Assembly: GCF_001556105.1 (NCBI RefSeq)
Contig: NZ_LSIF01000095.1
Location: forward strand, 1-64,000
Length of the DNA: 64,000 nucleotides
Direction of reading: 5' to 3'
Origin: Pseudoxanthomonas mexicana
Lineage (GTDB): Bacteria; Pseudomonadota; Gammaproteobacteria; Xanthomonadales; Xanthomonadaceae
Part shown: piece after piece, positions 16,141 through 24,763 of the stretch
Layout: each line of letters opens with the position of its first letter
Position numbering within the stretch: position 1 is the stretch's first letter
Translations under genes and position numbers: made by a program
Notes under the pieces: model-generated
Told to the model about the DNA's origin: nothing
Seen by the model: only the letters and a program-made list of their open reading frames with translations
Databases searched by the model: none

Positions 16141-17033
16141 GCGCTTTCCGCCTGAAGATCCACGTCGCCGCCCTGGGCTTCGCCTTGGCCATGGCGCCAT
16201 TGGCGGCCATCGCGGCCGACAACCCGGTGGTGGTGCAACTGAACCAGCGGCTGGCGGCCTTGCAGGCCGATCCGGTGCTGGCCGAGATGGCCGCCTACGA
16301 AAAGCTGCAGGCCCAGAACGCCATCGCCGCCTTCGACAAGGCGCGCCGCAGCCAGCGCGAGACGGCGCAATACCTGGCGGAGCGCCGCGTCGAGATCGCC
16401 GAAATCGCCTCCCGCACCCAGGCCGCCCGCCGCGACGCGGACCGGCTGGACCGCACCCGCAGCGAGCTGCTGGTGGAAGCCAGTCGCCGCGAAGCCGAGC
16501 GGGCCCGCCGCGAGGCCGAACGCCTGCGCGTGCAGGCGCAGATCCAGGCCGAGGAAACCGACCGCCTGCGCCTGGCCGCCGAAGCCGAAGCCCTGGCACG
16601 CCAGGAAGCGGAAATCACGCTGGACACGGTGGCGGGCCAGCAGGCGAGCCGCCTGAGCACGGCACGCCAGCGCGAACTGAAGCTCGCGCGCGAAGAAGCC
16701 GAGCTGGTCTCCGGCGCCAAGTTGCCGGCCTCGAAGTTCGAAGCGCGCGGCGAAGTCTTCACGCTGGGAGCCGACGCCTTCGGCGGTGGTTCGGCCAAGC
16801 TGTCCGCCGGAGGCACCGCCAGCGCACAGGCCCTGGCCGCCTACCTGCAGGCCAATCCGAAGGCGCGCGCCCGGGTCGAGGGCTACGGCGACAGCCAGAC
16901 GCCGGGACAGCGTCGCGCGGATGCGCTGCGCGACGCGCTGGTGGCGGCAGGCATTCCCAAATCGCGCCTGCAGAGTGCCGCGAAGGGCGCCGGCAGCAAG
17001 GCACGCGCGCTGGAAGTCGTGGTCACGCACTGA
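16137..17033 (+). CDS. OmpA-like peptidoglycan-associated protein with coiled coil
   Basis: The 298-residue protein has a signal peptide (LGFALAMAPLAAIAA), a long Ala/Arg/Glu-rich coiled coil (about 60-170, many EAERARREAERLR-type heptads) and a C-terminal OmpA-like domain (about 185-298) with ASAQALAAYLQANPKARARVEGYGDSQ and RADALRDALVAAGI. OmpA-type domains bind diaminopimelate in peptidoglycan, so it likely links the cell wall with an envelope partner such as the upstream DUF4398 protein. Confidence 0.8.
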   Translation: MSAFRLKIHVAALGFALAMAPLAAIAADNPVVVQLNQRLAALQADPVLAEMAAYEKLQAQNAIAAFDKARRSQRETAQYLAERRVEIAEIASRTQAARRDADRLDRTRSELLVEASRREAERARREAERLRVQAQIQAEETDRLRLAAEAEALARQEAEITLDTVAGQQASRLSTARQRELKLAREEAELVSGAKLPASKFEARGEVFTLGADAFGGGSAKLSAGGTASAQALAAYLQANPKARARVEGYGDSQTPGQRRADALRDALVAAGIPKSRLQSAAKGAGSKARALEVVVTH

Positions 17034-17389
17034 TTTCCTTTTGTAAATCAGTCGGTTGAACGAATCCGGGTGGCTTTCGGCCGGATTGCCTGAATGCCAG
17101 CCAGCACGCGCGTTTCCTTGGGAATCAATCGCTTGGGTCAGTGCTTGCCGGGCTGGAAGTCGAGGAGTAGGGTCGTATACCCAAGCGGCTCCCGTCGCTT
17201 GGCTCACCGGAGAATCGACCCGATGACGCCCGTACCGATCCCGCAGGAGACCGCCGCCGGCAAGCAGGCCGCAGCGGGCATTCCGGTGGGAAGTGCCCGC
17301 GAAACCGGCCAGATGCTCCGCTCCCAAGCCAACGCCCCGTGCCTGTGAAGGCCGGGGCGTTCGTATTTCAGCTGAAGGAGGTAACGATC
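17034..17389 (+). other. Gene-free leader upstream of the DUF465 gene
   Basis: No credible gene is seen. Two inverted repeats occur: AATCCGG/CCGGATT (17063-17069 with 17081-17087), placed to end the OmpA-like transcript, and AACGCCCCG/CGGGGCGTT (17331-17339 with 17353-17361, 13-base loop), 14 bases before the Shine-Dalgarno AAGGAGG of the DUF465 gene, where it could modulate translation. Confidence 0.5.
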
Positions 17390-17608
17390 ATGTTCGAAGG
17401 TCAACCGCAGTCCGACATCGATGCGCTCATCAAGGCCGATCCGGAGTTCAAGCAGCTGTACCAGCGCCACCGCGAGCTGGACAAGAAAGTCACCGACGCC
17501 GAACTCGGCGTGCTGCCCATCGACGACACCCTGCTCGGCCAGATGAAGCGCGAAAAGCTGTACGCCAAGGAGCGATTGCTCCGCATCTACGACGCCAAGC
17601 CCCACTGA
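17390..17608 (+). CDS. DUF465 (YdcH) family small protein
   Basis: A 72-residue charged helical hairpin with the family motif LIKADPEFKQLYQRHRELDKKV and LKREKLYAKERLL-like heptads near the end. The start ATG 17390 has a near-perfect AAGGAGGTAA. DUF465 proteins are small cytoplasmic coiled coils of unknown role. Confidence 0.88.
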   Translation: MFEGQPQSDIDALIKADPEFKQLYQRHRELDKKVTDAELGVLPIDDTLLGQMKREKLYAKERLLRIYDAKPH

Positions 17609-17639
17609 CGCCTCCCCCCGACGTTTTCTCGTCGCGGGC

Positions 17640-17667
17640 GGCGACGGCCTCCTCGTCGGCCGTCGCC
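17640..17667 (+). terminator. Strong hairpin after the DUF465 gene
   Basis: GGCGACGGCC (17640-17649) pairs perfectly with GGCCGTCGCC (17658-17667) around an 8-base loop. It lacks a T-run. It separates the DUF465 gene from cbs. Confidence 0.6.
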
Positions 17668-17724
17668 GTCCGCGTCACCCAAGTGCGATAATCCGGGCCT
17701 GTACCGCACCGGATGCACGGCCGC

Positions 17725-19095
17725 ATGGCGATCCACTCCTCCGTACTCGAGCTGATCGGCGACACGCCGATCGTCCAGGCCAGGCGCCTCGACACCGGGC
17801 TCTGCACCCTCTATCTGAAGCTCGAGAGCGCCAATCCCGGCGGATCCATCAAGGACCGCATCGGCATGTCGATGATCGAGGCCGCCGAAAAACGCGGCGA
17901 TCTCAAGCCGGGCGCCACCCTGGTCGAAGGCACCGCCGGCAACACCGGTATCGGGCTGGCCCTGGTAGCCCAGCAGAAAGGCTACAAGCTGATGCTGGTG
18001 GTCCCGGACAAGATGAGCAGGGAAAAGATCTTCAACCTGAAGGCCATGGGCGCCGAGGTCATCCTGACCCGCTCCGATGTGGCCAAGGGGCACCCGGACT
18101 ACTACCAGGACCTGGCCGAGCGCATCGCACGCGAGACGCCGGGCGCCTATTTCATCAACCAGTTCGGCAATCCGGACAACCCGGCGGCGCACGAATTCGG
18201 CACCGGGCCTGAGATCCTGCGGCAGCTGGACGGCCAGCTCGACGCTATCGTCTTCGGCTGCGGCAGCTCCGGCACCATGACCGGGTTGTCGCGCTGCTTC
18301 GCCGAACATTCGCCGCAGACCGAGATGGTGCTGGCCGATCCGGTCGGTTCGATCCTGACCCAGTACATCAACGAGGGCGTCCTCAGCACCAAGTCCGGCA
18401 GCTGGCTGGTGGAGGGCATCGGCGAGGACTTCCTGCCGCAGATATCGGACTTCAGCCGGGTCAAGAAGGCCTATGCGATCAGCGACGGCGAGAGCTTCCA
18501 CACGGCACGCGAGCTGCTGGCGAAGGAAGGCATCCTGGGCGGATCGTCCACCGGCACCCTGCTTGCCGCGGCGCTGAAGTATTGCCGCGAGCAGACCATG
18601 CCGAAGAAGGTGCTCGTGTTCGTCTGCGATACGGGTAACAAGTACCTGTCCAAGATGTACAACGACTACTGGATGCTGGACAACGGCTTCATCGACCGGC
18701 CCCAGTACGGCGACCTGCGCGACCTGATCCTGCGCCCCTACAGCCAGCGCGACACGGTCGTGGTCAGCCCCACCGACCTCCTCACCACCGCTTACCAGCG
18801 CATGAAGCTGTACGACGTCTCACAGCTGCCGGTGATGGAAGGGGACCGTCTGGCGGGCATCGTGGACGAAAGCGACGTGCTGTTGCACGTCTATGGCGAT
18901 GAGGCCCGCTTCCGCGATCCGGTTTCCACCGCCATGGTCAGCAAGCTGGACAGGCTGGACGTGCGGTCGCCGATCGAAGCGCTGCTGCCGGTGTTCGACC
19001 GAGGACAAGTAGCCATCATTACGGATGGAGACGCCTTCCTCGGCCTGATCACTCGCATCGACTTGCTCAACTACCTGCGTCGTCGCGCACAGTAG
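17725..19095 (+). CDS. cbs: Cystathionine beta-synthase with CBS-domain tail
   Basis: The 456-residue product has a PLP fold-type II catalytic domain (about 1-325) with the cofactor lysine in ANPGGSIKDRIG and the phosphate-binding loop GTAGNTGIG, followed by two CBS domains (VVVSPTDLLTTAYQRMKLYDVSQLPVME and the last ~60 residues). It condenses serine and homocysteine to cystathionine. MAIHSSVLEL is taken as the start; a start 4 codons earlier is possible. metB follows 98 bases downstream, forming a sulfur amino-acid pair. Confidence 0.93.
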   Translation: MAIHSSVLELIGDTPIVQARRLDTGLCTLYLKLESANPGGSIKDRIGMSMIEAAEKRGDLKPGATLVEGTAGNTGIGLALVAQQKGYKLMLVVPDKMSREKIFNLKAMGAEVILTRSDVAKGHPDYYQDLAERIARETPGAYFINQFGNPDNPAAHEFGTGPEILRQLDGQLDAIVFGCGSSGTMTGLSRCFAEHSPQTEMVLADPVGSILTQYINEGVLSTKSGSWLVEGIGEDFLPQISDFSRVKKAYAISDGESFHTARELLAKEGILGGSSTGTLLAAALKYCREQTMPKKVLVFVCDTGNKYLSKMYNDYWMLDNGFIDRPQYGDLRDLILRPYSQRDTVVVSPTDLLTTAYQRMKLYDVSQLPVMEGDRLAGIVDESDVLLHVYGDEARFRDPVSTAMVSKLDRLDVRSPIEALLPVFDRGQVAIITDGDAFLGLITRIDLLNYLRRRAQ

Positions 19096-19193
19096 CCCGC
19101 AAAGGCTGCCGCAAAGGACTGCGTGGCGTGCATGTCGTGGACAGTGCGTTAAGCCTCAGCTGGTAAACTTGCCGGCTGTTCAAGGAACCGAAT

Positions 19194-20378
19194 ATGTCGC
19201 AGAGCCGTTCCCAATCCAGCGGTCAGGTCGAGGGCGCTGCCCTCGGCACACTGGCCATCCATGGTGGCCAGTCGCCCGACCCCAGCACCGGCGCCGTCAT
19301 GCCGCCGATCTACGCCACCTCGACCTATGCGCAGGCCAGTCCAGGCGTGCACCAGGGCTTCGAGTACTCGCGTACCCACAACCCCACGCGATTCGCCTAC
19401 GAGCGCTGTGTGGCCGCACTTGAGGGTGGCTCCCGCGGGTTCGCTTTTGCCTCCGGCATGGCCGCCACGTCCACGATCCTCGAGCTCCTGGACAGCGGCA
19501 GCCACATCATCGCGATGGACGATCTGTACGGCGGCAGCTACCGGCTGTTCGAGCGCGTGCGCAAGCGGACCGCTGCGCTGGATTTCAGCTTCGTCGACCT
19601 GACCGACCTGGCAGCGTTCGAATCTTCGATCCGGCCGGAAACGCGCATGGTGTGGGTGGAAACACCCACCAATCCCATGCTGAAGATCGTCGACATCGCC
19701 GCCATCTGCGAAGTCGCGCACAAGCATGGGCTGCGCGTGATCGTCGACAATACCTTCGCCTCGCCGATCCTGCAGCGTCCGTTGCAGTTGGGCGCGGACA
19801 TCGTGATGCATTCCGCCACCAAGTACCTCAACGGCCACTCCGACATGGTCGGTGGCATGGTCGTGGTCGGCGATGATGCGGAACTCGCCGAGCAGATGGC
19901 CTTCCTCCAGAATTCCATCGGCGCGGTGCAGGGACCGTTCGACAGCTTCCTCGCGCTGCGCGGCCTGAAGACATTGCATCTGCGCATGAAGGCGCACTGC
20001 GAGAACGCACTGGCGTTGGCGCAGTGGCTGGAAACGCATCCTGCGATCGAAAAGGTCATCTACCCTGGCCTCGCTTCGCATCCTCAGCATGCGCTCGCCA
20101 CGAAACAGATGCAGGGATACGGCGGCATCATTTCCATCGTGCTGAAGGGCGGTTTCGACGCTGCGCGCCAGTTCTGCGAGAACACTCATCTCTTCACTCT
20201 TGCAGAGTCTCTGGGTGGTGTGGAAAGCCTGGTGAACCATCCCGCAGTGATGACGCATGCGTCGGTACCGGTGGAGCGTCGGGAGAAGCTGGGTATCAGT
20301 GACGGGTTGGTGCGGTTGAGCGTCGGCATCGAGGCCCTGAACGATCTGATAGCTGATGTCGACGGAGCGCTCCATTGA
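19194..20378 (+). CDS. metB: Cystathionine gamma-synthase/lyase
   Basis: The 394-residue protein is a Cys/Met-metabolism PLP enzyme of fold type I. The PLP lysine lies in HSATKYLNGHSDMVGG, with FASGMAATSTILELL and YSRTHNPTRFAYE near the start. It acts on cystathionine or O-succinylhomoserine; the exact reaction cannot be assigned from sequence alone. In xanthomonads metB marks one edge of the LPS cluster, as it does here. Confidence 0.93.
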   Translation: MSQSRSQSSGQVEGAALGTLAIHGGQSPDPSTGAVMPPIYATSTYAQASPGVHQGFEYSRTHNPTRFAYERCVAALEGGSRGFAFASGMAATSTILELLDSGSHIIAMDDLYGGSYRLFERVRKRTAALDFSFVDLTDLAAFESSIRPETRMVWVETPTNPMLKIVDIAAICEVAHKHGLRVIVDNTFASPILQRPLQLGADIVMHSATKYLNGHSDMVGGMVVVGDDAELAEQMAFLQNSIGAVQGPFDSFLALRGLKTLHLRMKAHCENALALAQWLETHPAIEKVIYPGLASHPQHALATKQMQGYGGIISIVLKGGFDAARQFCENTHLFTLAESLGGVESLVNHPAVMTHASVPVERREKLGISDGLVRLSVGIEALNDLIADVDGALH

Positions 20379-20422
20379 GCTCGTCGAGTTCGCATCTTGG
20401 TTACAACGTTGGCGGCCTGTAG

Positions 20423-21253
20423 ATGAACCCCCATTCGCGACCCCCGCTGGCGTTTGGATCCATGCTTGCCAGCTTCATGCGAAATCGCCACCTGATCGCG
20501 CAACTCACCAGGCGCGAAGTGGTGAGCCGCTATCGTGGCTCCTGGGCGGGCCTGGCATGGTCCTTCTTCAATCCGCTGATCATGCTGGTGATCTACACCT
20601 TCGTGTTCACCACGATCTTCAAGGCGCGCTGGGGGGCGGGGAGCGAACGGTCGCACGCGGATTTCGCCCTTATTCTTTTTGTCGGCATCATCATCCACGG
20701 TGTGTTGGCGGAGTGCATTCTGAAAGCCCCCGCACTGGTCACGAACAACGTGAGCTACGTCAAGAAGTTCATGTTCCCGCTCGAGATCCTGCCTTGGCCG
20801 ATTGCTGGCTCAGCGATGTTTCATGCAATGGTGAGCTTCCTGGTGCTGCTTCTTGCGCAGGTGGTGGTCGGTCAAGGCGTACCTTGGACTGCCGGACTCT
20901 TCCCGGTCGTCGTCGCGCCGCTGCTGGTGGTCGGGATGGGCGTGATGTGGTTGATCGCCTCGACTGCGGTATACGTGCGTGACATCGCTATGGTCACGGG
21001 CTTGGTGGTGACGGCGCTGATGTTTCTCGCGCCTGTGTTCTACCCCGCTTCCGCGCTTCCGGATGCGTACCGATGGATCATCCTCTGGAATCCGCTGACC
21101 TTCATCATCGAACAGGGAAGGCAGGTTCTGATCGCCGGCAATGCGCCTGACTGGGTGGGTCTGACGATCTACCTGTGTTTTGCATTGCCTTTCGCCTGGT
21201 TTGGGTACGCCTGGTTCCAACGCACGCGGAAGGGCTTCGCAGATGTCCTCTGA
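20423..21253 (+). CDS. wzm: O-antigen ABC exporter permease
   Basis: The 276-residue protein has six hydrophobic segments and the ABC-2 family entry LIAQLTRREVVSRYRGSWAGLAWSF. It forms the channel of the ABC exporter that moves finished O-polysaccharide, linked to undecaprenyl diphosphate, across the inner membrane. The gene overlaps the ATPase gene by 11 bases. It starts the LPS block 44 bases after metB. Confidence 0.93.
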   Translation: MNPHSRPPLAFGSMLASFMRNRHLIAQLTRREVVSRYRGSWAGLAWSFFNPLIMLVIYTFVFTTIFKARWGAGSERSHADFALILFVGIIIHGVLAECILKAPALVTNNVSYVKKFMFPLEILPWPIAGSAMFHAMVSFLVLLLAQVVVGQGVPWTAGLFPVVVAPLLVVGMGVMWLIASTAVYVRDIAMVTGLVVTALMFLAPVFYPASALPDAYRWIILWNPLTFIIEQGRQVLIAGNAPDWVGLTIYLCFALPFAWFGYAWFQRTRKGFADVL

Positions 21254-22646
21254 TATCGCGTCCAGTCAGGGAAGTGCTGGCGAAGACGTTGCGTTGGCGA
21301 CAGCCGAGACCATCATCAGCGTTCGCGGGGTTTCCAAGTGCTACCGCGTCTACGACCGTCCGGAAGATCGACTCAAACAGTCCATCCTGTCGAGGTTGCG
21401 GCGGTGGTTACGGCGTCCGCCCCGTGATTACTTCAGGGAATTCTGGGCGCTGCGTGATGTTTCACTCGACGTTCGCAGGGGCGAAACGCTGGGCATCATC
21501 GGCAGAAACGGGTCCGGCAAGTCGACCTTGCTGCAGGTGATCTGCGGGACGCTGGCTCCGACGCAGGGCGAGGTGGATGTAAAGGGTCGCATCGCAGGAC
21601 TGCTCGAGCTGGGCGCCGGCTTCAACCCCGACTTCACCGGCCGCGAGAATGTCTACATGAGTGCGGCGGTGCTGGGGCTGTCGCAAGAGCAGATTGACCA
21701 GCGGTTCGATTCCATCGCCGCTTTCGCCGACATCGGCGATTTCATCGAGCAGCCGATAAAGACCTATTCCAGTGGCATGTATGTACGCCTCGCCTTCGCG
21801 GTGGTTGCGCACGTCGATGCAGACATTCTGGTTATCGACGAAGCCTTGTCCGTGGGCGACGTGTTCTTTGGACAGAAATGCATGCGGTTCCTGCGGAAGT
21901 TCAAAGAGCACGGTACAGTGGTTTTCGTCAGCCACGACGCAACGGCCGTGATCAACCTGTGCGACAGGGCCGTTCTGCTGGAAGGTAGTGGTGTGCGCCT
22001 GCAGGGAGATCCCAAGGCGGTCTCCGAGGCTTATCACGCCGCCATCTATCAGCAGTCGGTCCGTTCCTCCGCAACGAGAGAGCCGAGCGTGGAGGATGTG
22101 CCGGTTGAAGCGTCTGAAGACTTCCGGAAGGCGCTTATCGACGGCAGCACGTTGCGCAACGACTTGCATGTTTTCAGGTTCGATCCCGAGAAGTCGGGTT
22201 TCGGCAATGGCGCGGCCAGCATCGTCTCAGCGCGCATTACGGACGATGAAGGCGCGGAGTGCCGCTGGATCACCGGCGGCGAACCGGTGAGCCTGCGGAT
22301 CGAGGTGAAAGCTCACCGGCGGCTGGCAAGCCCGATCATTGGGTTTTTCGTCAAGGATCGCCTGGGGCAACCGCTGTTTGGCGACAATACCTTTCAGATA
22401 TACAAGGATGCGCCCGTGGCCCTGGATGCGGGCGACTGCCTGATGGCCAGGTTCGATTTCGTGATGCCTATTCTGCCCAAGGGGGCGTATACCGTCGACA
22501 TGGCCATCGCCGATGGCACCTACGACGATCACGAGCAGGCGGAGTGGGTGCATGATGGCCTGGTCATCGAGTCGCAGTCCTCCAGCGTCTCAACGGGCCT
22601 GATCGGAATTCCGTTCCGCGACATCCGGATCCACAAAGTACCGTAG
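21243..22646 (+). CDS. wzt: O-antigen ABC exporter ATPase with carbohydrate-binding tail
   Basis: The 467-residue product contains an ABC ATPase (about 18-255; Walker A GRNGSGKST, signature YSSGMYVRLAFA, Walker B ILVIDEALSVGD) followed by a C-terminal Wzt_C beta-sandwich domain (about 315-467, ending TGLIGIPFRDIRIHKV). Wzt proteins with this tail recognise the modified, terminated non-reducing end of their own O-antigen, which couples export to chain capping. This predicts that a terminating enzyme is encoded nearby; the coiled-coil methyltransferase at 23285 is a good candidate. Confidence 0.93.
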   Translation: MSSDIASSQGSAGEDVALATAETIISVRGVSKCYRVYDRPEDRLKQSILSRLRRWLRRPPRDYFREFWALRDVSLDVRRGETLGIIGRNGSGKSTLLQVICGTLAPTQGEVDVKGRIAGLLELGAGFNPDFTGRENVYMSAAVLGLSQEQIDQRFDSIAAFADIGDFIEQPIKTYSSGMYVRLAFAVVAHVDADILVIDEALSVGDVFFGQKCMRFLRKFKEHGTVVFVSHDATAVINLCDRAVLLEGSGVRLQGDPKAVSEAYHAAIYQQSVRSSATREPSVEDVPVEASEDFRKALIDGSTLRNDLHVFRFDPEKSGFGNGAASIVSARITDDEGAECRWITGGEPVSLRIEVKAHRRLASPIIGFFVKDRLGQPLFGDNTFQIYKDAPVALDAGDCLMARFDFVMPILPKGAYTVDMAIADGTYDDHEQAEWVHDGLVIESQSSSVSTGLIGIPFRDIRIHKVP

Positions 22647-22694
22647 CCGTGATGTGAGCCGGTCTGTCGCTTACACAGAAAATAGGAGTGTGGT

Positions 22695-23288
22695 GTGCAT
22701 TTCAGTTCGTACGAGCACATGGAAGATGTCGCGACTCGTTATCTCGCCGGTCGGAAGGCATTGTCCGTTGTTGATATCGGCTCCTATGACGTCAACGGCA
22801 CCTATCGACCGCTGTTCACCAAACCCGACTGGTCCTACACCGGTGTCGATCTCGAGAAAGGCCCGGGTGTCGACGTGGTTCTGGAGTCCCCCTACGTACT
22901 GCCGTTTGCCTCGGGGTCGGTCGATGTCGTTATTTCCGGGCAGGCATTCGAGCACGTCGAGTACTTCTGGCTGTCCTGGCTGGAAATGGTACGGGTGCTC
23001 GCTCCTGACGGCCTGATCCTGCTTATTGCGCCGTCACGGGGACCGGAACACCGGTACCCTCAGGATTGCTGGCGCTTCTATCCCGACGGCTATCGCGCGC
23101 TTGCGAAGTACGGCGATTGCGAGCTGCTGGAGGTCACCACAGACTGGGAGCCTCACCCGGATCCTGGCAGCGCGGCCTGGGGCGATACCGTGGGGGTCTT
23201 CCGCAAGCGGAAGAGCGGCCTTCGCCAAGCGCTGAGTCAATCGCTCCTGCGAGCAGCGGCACGTTGGCACATGGGCGCCCGGGCATGA
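22695..23288 (+). CDS. Class I SAM-dependent methyltransferase
   Basis: The 197-residue product has a Rossmann methyltransferase pattern: motif I VVDIGSYDVNG, an acidic YTGVDLEKG, and LPFASGSVDVVISGQAFEHVE with LMVRVLAPDGLILLIAPS-like motif III. The start is GTG 22695, with AGGAG 6 bases upstream. It overlaps the next gene as ATGA. It probably methylates a sugar hydroxyl of the O-antigen; the target is unknown. Confidence 0.8.
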   Translation: MHFSSYEHMEDVATRYLAGRKALSVVDIGSYDVNGTYRPLFTKPDWSYTGVDLEKGPGVDVVLESPYVLPFASGSVDVVISGQAFEHVEYFWLSWLEMVRVLAPDGLILLIAPSRGPEHRYPQDCWRFYPDGYRALAKYGDCELLEVTTDWEPHPDPGSAAWGDTVGVFRKRKSGLRQALSQSLLRAAARWHMGARA

Positions 23289-24763
23289 GCATTCCGCTGA
23301 ATACGAGCATGAGCCTCCGTCCGAAGGCGATCCCGCCCAGTGCCTGGCTGGGCCATATTCCCTTTGCTGCCTGGTTGATCGAAGAGCTGAAGCCGTCGAT
23401 TCTGGTCGAGCTGGGGACGCACAACGGCGCCTCCTTCCTGGGCTTCTGCCAAGCCGTCGAGGAGAATTCGCTTCCCACCTCGTGCTTTGCAGTGGATACC
23501 TGGCAGGGGGACGAACATGCAGGTCACTATGGCGAAGACGTGTTCGCCACGCTGTCCCGCTATCAGCATGCTCACTACTCTGCATTCTCCGAACTGCTGC
23601 GGATGACCTTCGACGATGCGCTCGCATGCTTCGAGGATGGCAGCGTAGACCTGCTCCATATCGATGGTTTGCATACCTATCAGGCAGTCAAGCACGATTT
23701 CGATACGTGGCTGCCCAAGATGTCGTCGCGAGGAGTAGTGCTCTTCCACGACACCATGGTGAGGGAGCGCGGTTTTGGCGTCTGGCGATTCTGGGAGGAA
23801 GTATCGAAGCTGTATCCCAGTTTCGAGTTCTCCCACACGCACGGGCTCGGGGTCCTGCTGGTGGGGAACGAGCTGCCGTCGCCGCTGCATGCATTGGTAG
23901 GTGCGGCTGATGCTGATGCCGTGATCATCAATAAATTGTTCTCGGTTTTGGGCAACAGGGTGCGCAGCCTCCAGAATGAAGAGGAGATGTCCGCACGGAT
24001 GGATGCGCAGTATCAGAAACTTGCAGCAGGAGCGGCGGAGATTTCCGAGCAGTCCGTGATGCTGGGCCATCTGAGGCAGCGCATCACGGATGCGGACCGC
24101 GAGCTGGCGGAGCACAATGCGGCGGCCGCGCAGCGGGAAGCCGCCATTGCGAGCTTGAAGAACGATCATGCCGTCGCGCTGCAGGCGTTGGAGCACGAGC
24201 TTTCGAAGCAGTCCTCGCAGCTCGGTGAAAGCGAGCAACTGGTCGGCCACCTCAGGCAGCGGATAGCGGACGCCGAGCGCGAGTTGGACGAACACAATCT
24301 CGCGACTGCCGCGAATCTGGCGACGATCGCCGAGCTCAGACAATCGCTGTCCACGCGTGATGCCGAGTTCGCTGATGGAGGGGCCGCCATTGTTGCGGCG
24401 ACCCAGCGGATCGCAAGTGCGTCCGAGCTGCGCGTGCTCGAACTCACCCAGCGCATCGAGAAGAGCGTGGTCGAGGAGAGTGGACGCAGCGCAACGCTGC
24501 TCGCCGATTACCTGGCGCGTCATGAAGTGCAGTGCAGGGAGGAGCGTGATGCATCCCTGCAGCGCGATGGCGCGACGCTGGTCGCGGAACGCGAGCGGCA
24601 AAGCCTCGCTATGACGGAAGTCCTTGACCGCCAGGCCGGTCTGGTCGCCGAGCTCGACAGGGTCCAGCAGGAGCTTGCGATCGTGCATGGCTCGTGGAGC
24701 TGGAAGCTTTCGCGTCCCATACGCTGGACGGGCCGAATGCTGTCGGGTGGCAAGCATGGGTAA
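23285..24763 (+). CDS. Methyltransferase fused to a repeat-built coiled coil
   Basis: Residues 1-200 of 492 form a Methyltransf_24-type SAM enzyme (ILVELGTHNGASFLGFC, CFAVDTWQGDEHAG, DLLHIDGLHTYQAVKHDFDTW, GVVLFHDT). Residues about 225-465 are a continuous coiled coil. Within it the block GHLRQRI-[TA]-DA-[DE]-REL-[AD]-EHN occurs at 261 and again at 321, exactly 60 residues apart. The end carries GSWSWKLSRPIRW, a motif that commonly closes glycosyltransferase-associated coiled coils. A methyltransferase plus coiled coil beside a Wzt with a binding tail recalls WbdD of E. coli O9a, which caps the chain and measures its length; unlike WbdD there is no kinase domain. Confidence 0.8.
   Translation: MSIPLNTSMSLRPKAIPPSAWLGHIPFAAWLIEELKPSILVELGTHNGASFLGFCQAVEENSLPTSCFAVDTWQGDEHAGHYGEDVFATLSRYQHAHYSAFSELLRMTFDDALACFEDGSVDLLHIDGLHTYQAVKHDFDTWLPKMSSRGVVLFHDTMVRERGFGVWRFWEEVSKLYPSFEFSHTHGLGVLLVGNELPSPLHALVGAADADAVIINKLFSVLGNRVRSLQNEEEMSARMDAQYQKLAAGAAEISEQSVMLGHLRQRITDADRELAEHNAAAAQREAAIASLKNDHAVALQALEHELSKQSSQLGESEQLVGHLRQRIADAERELDEHNLATAANLATIAELRQSLSTRDAEFADGGAAIVAATQRIASASELRVLELTQRIEKSVVEESGRSATLLADYLARHEVQCREERDASLQRDGATLVAERERQSLAMTEVLDRQAGLVAELDRVQQELAIVHGSWSWKLSRPIRWTGRMLSGGKHG

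Noticed and set aside
15732..17327. A 531-codon reverse frame over the OmpA-like pair
   Set aside because: Shadow of two forward genes with signal peptides and ATGA coupling.
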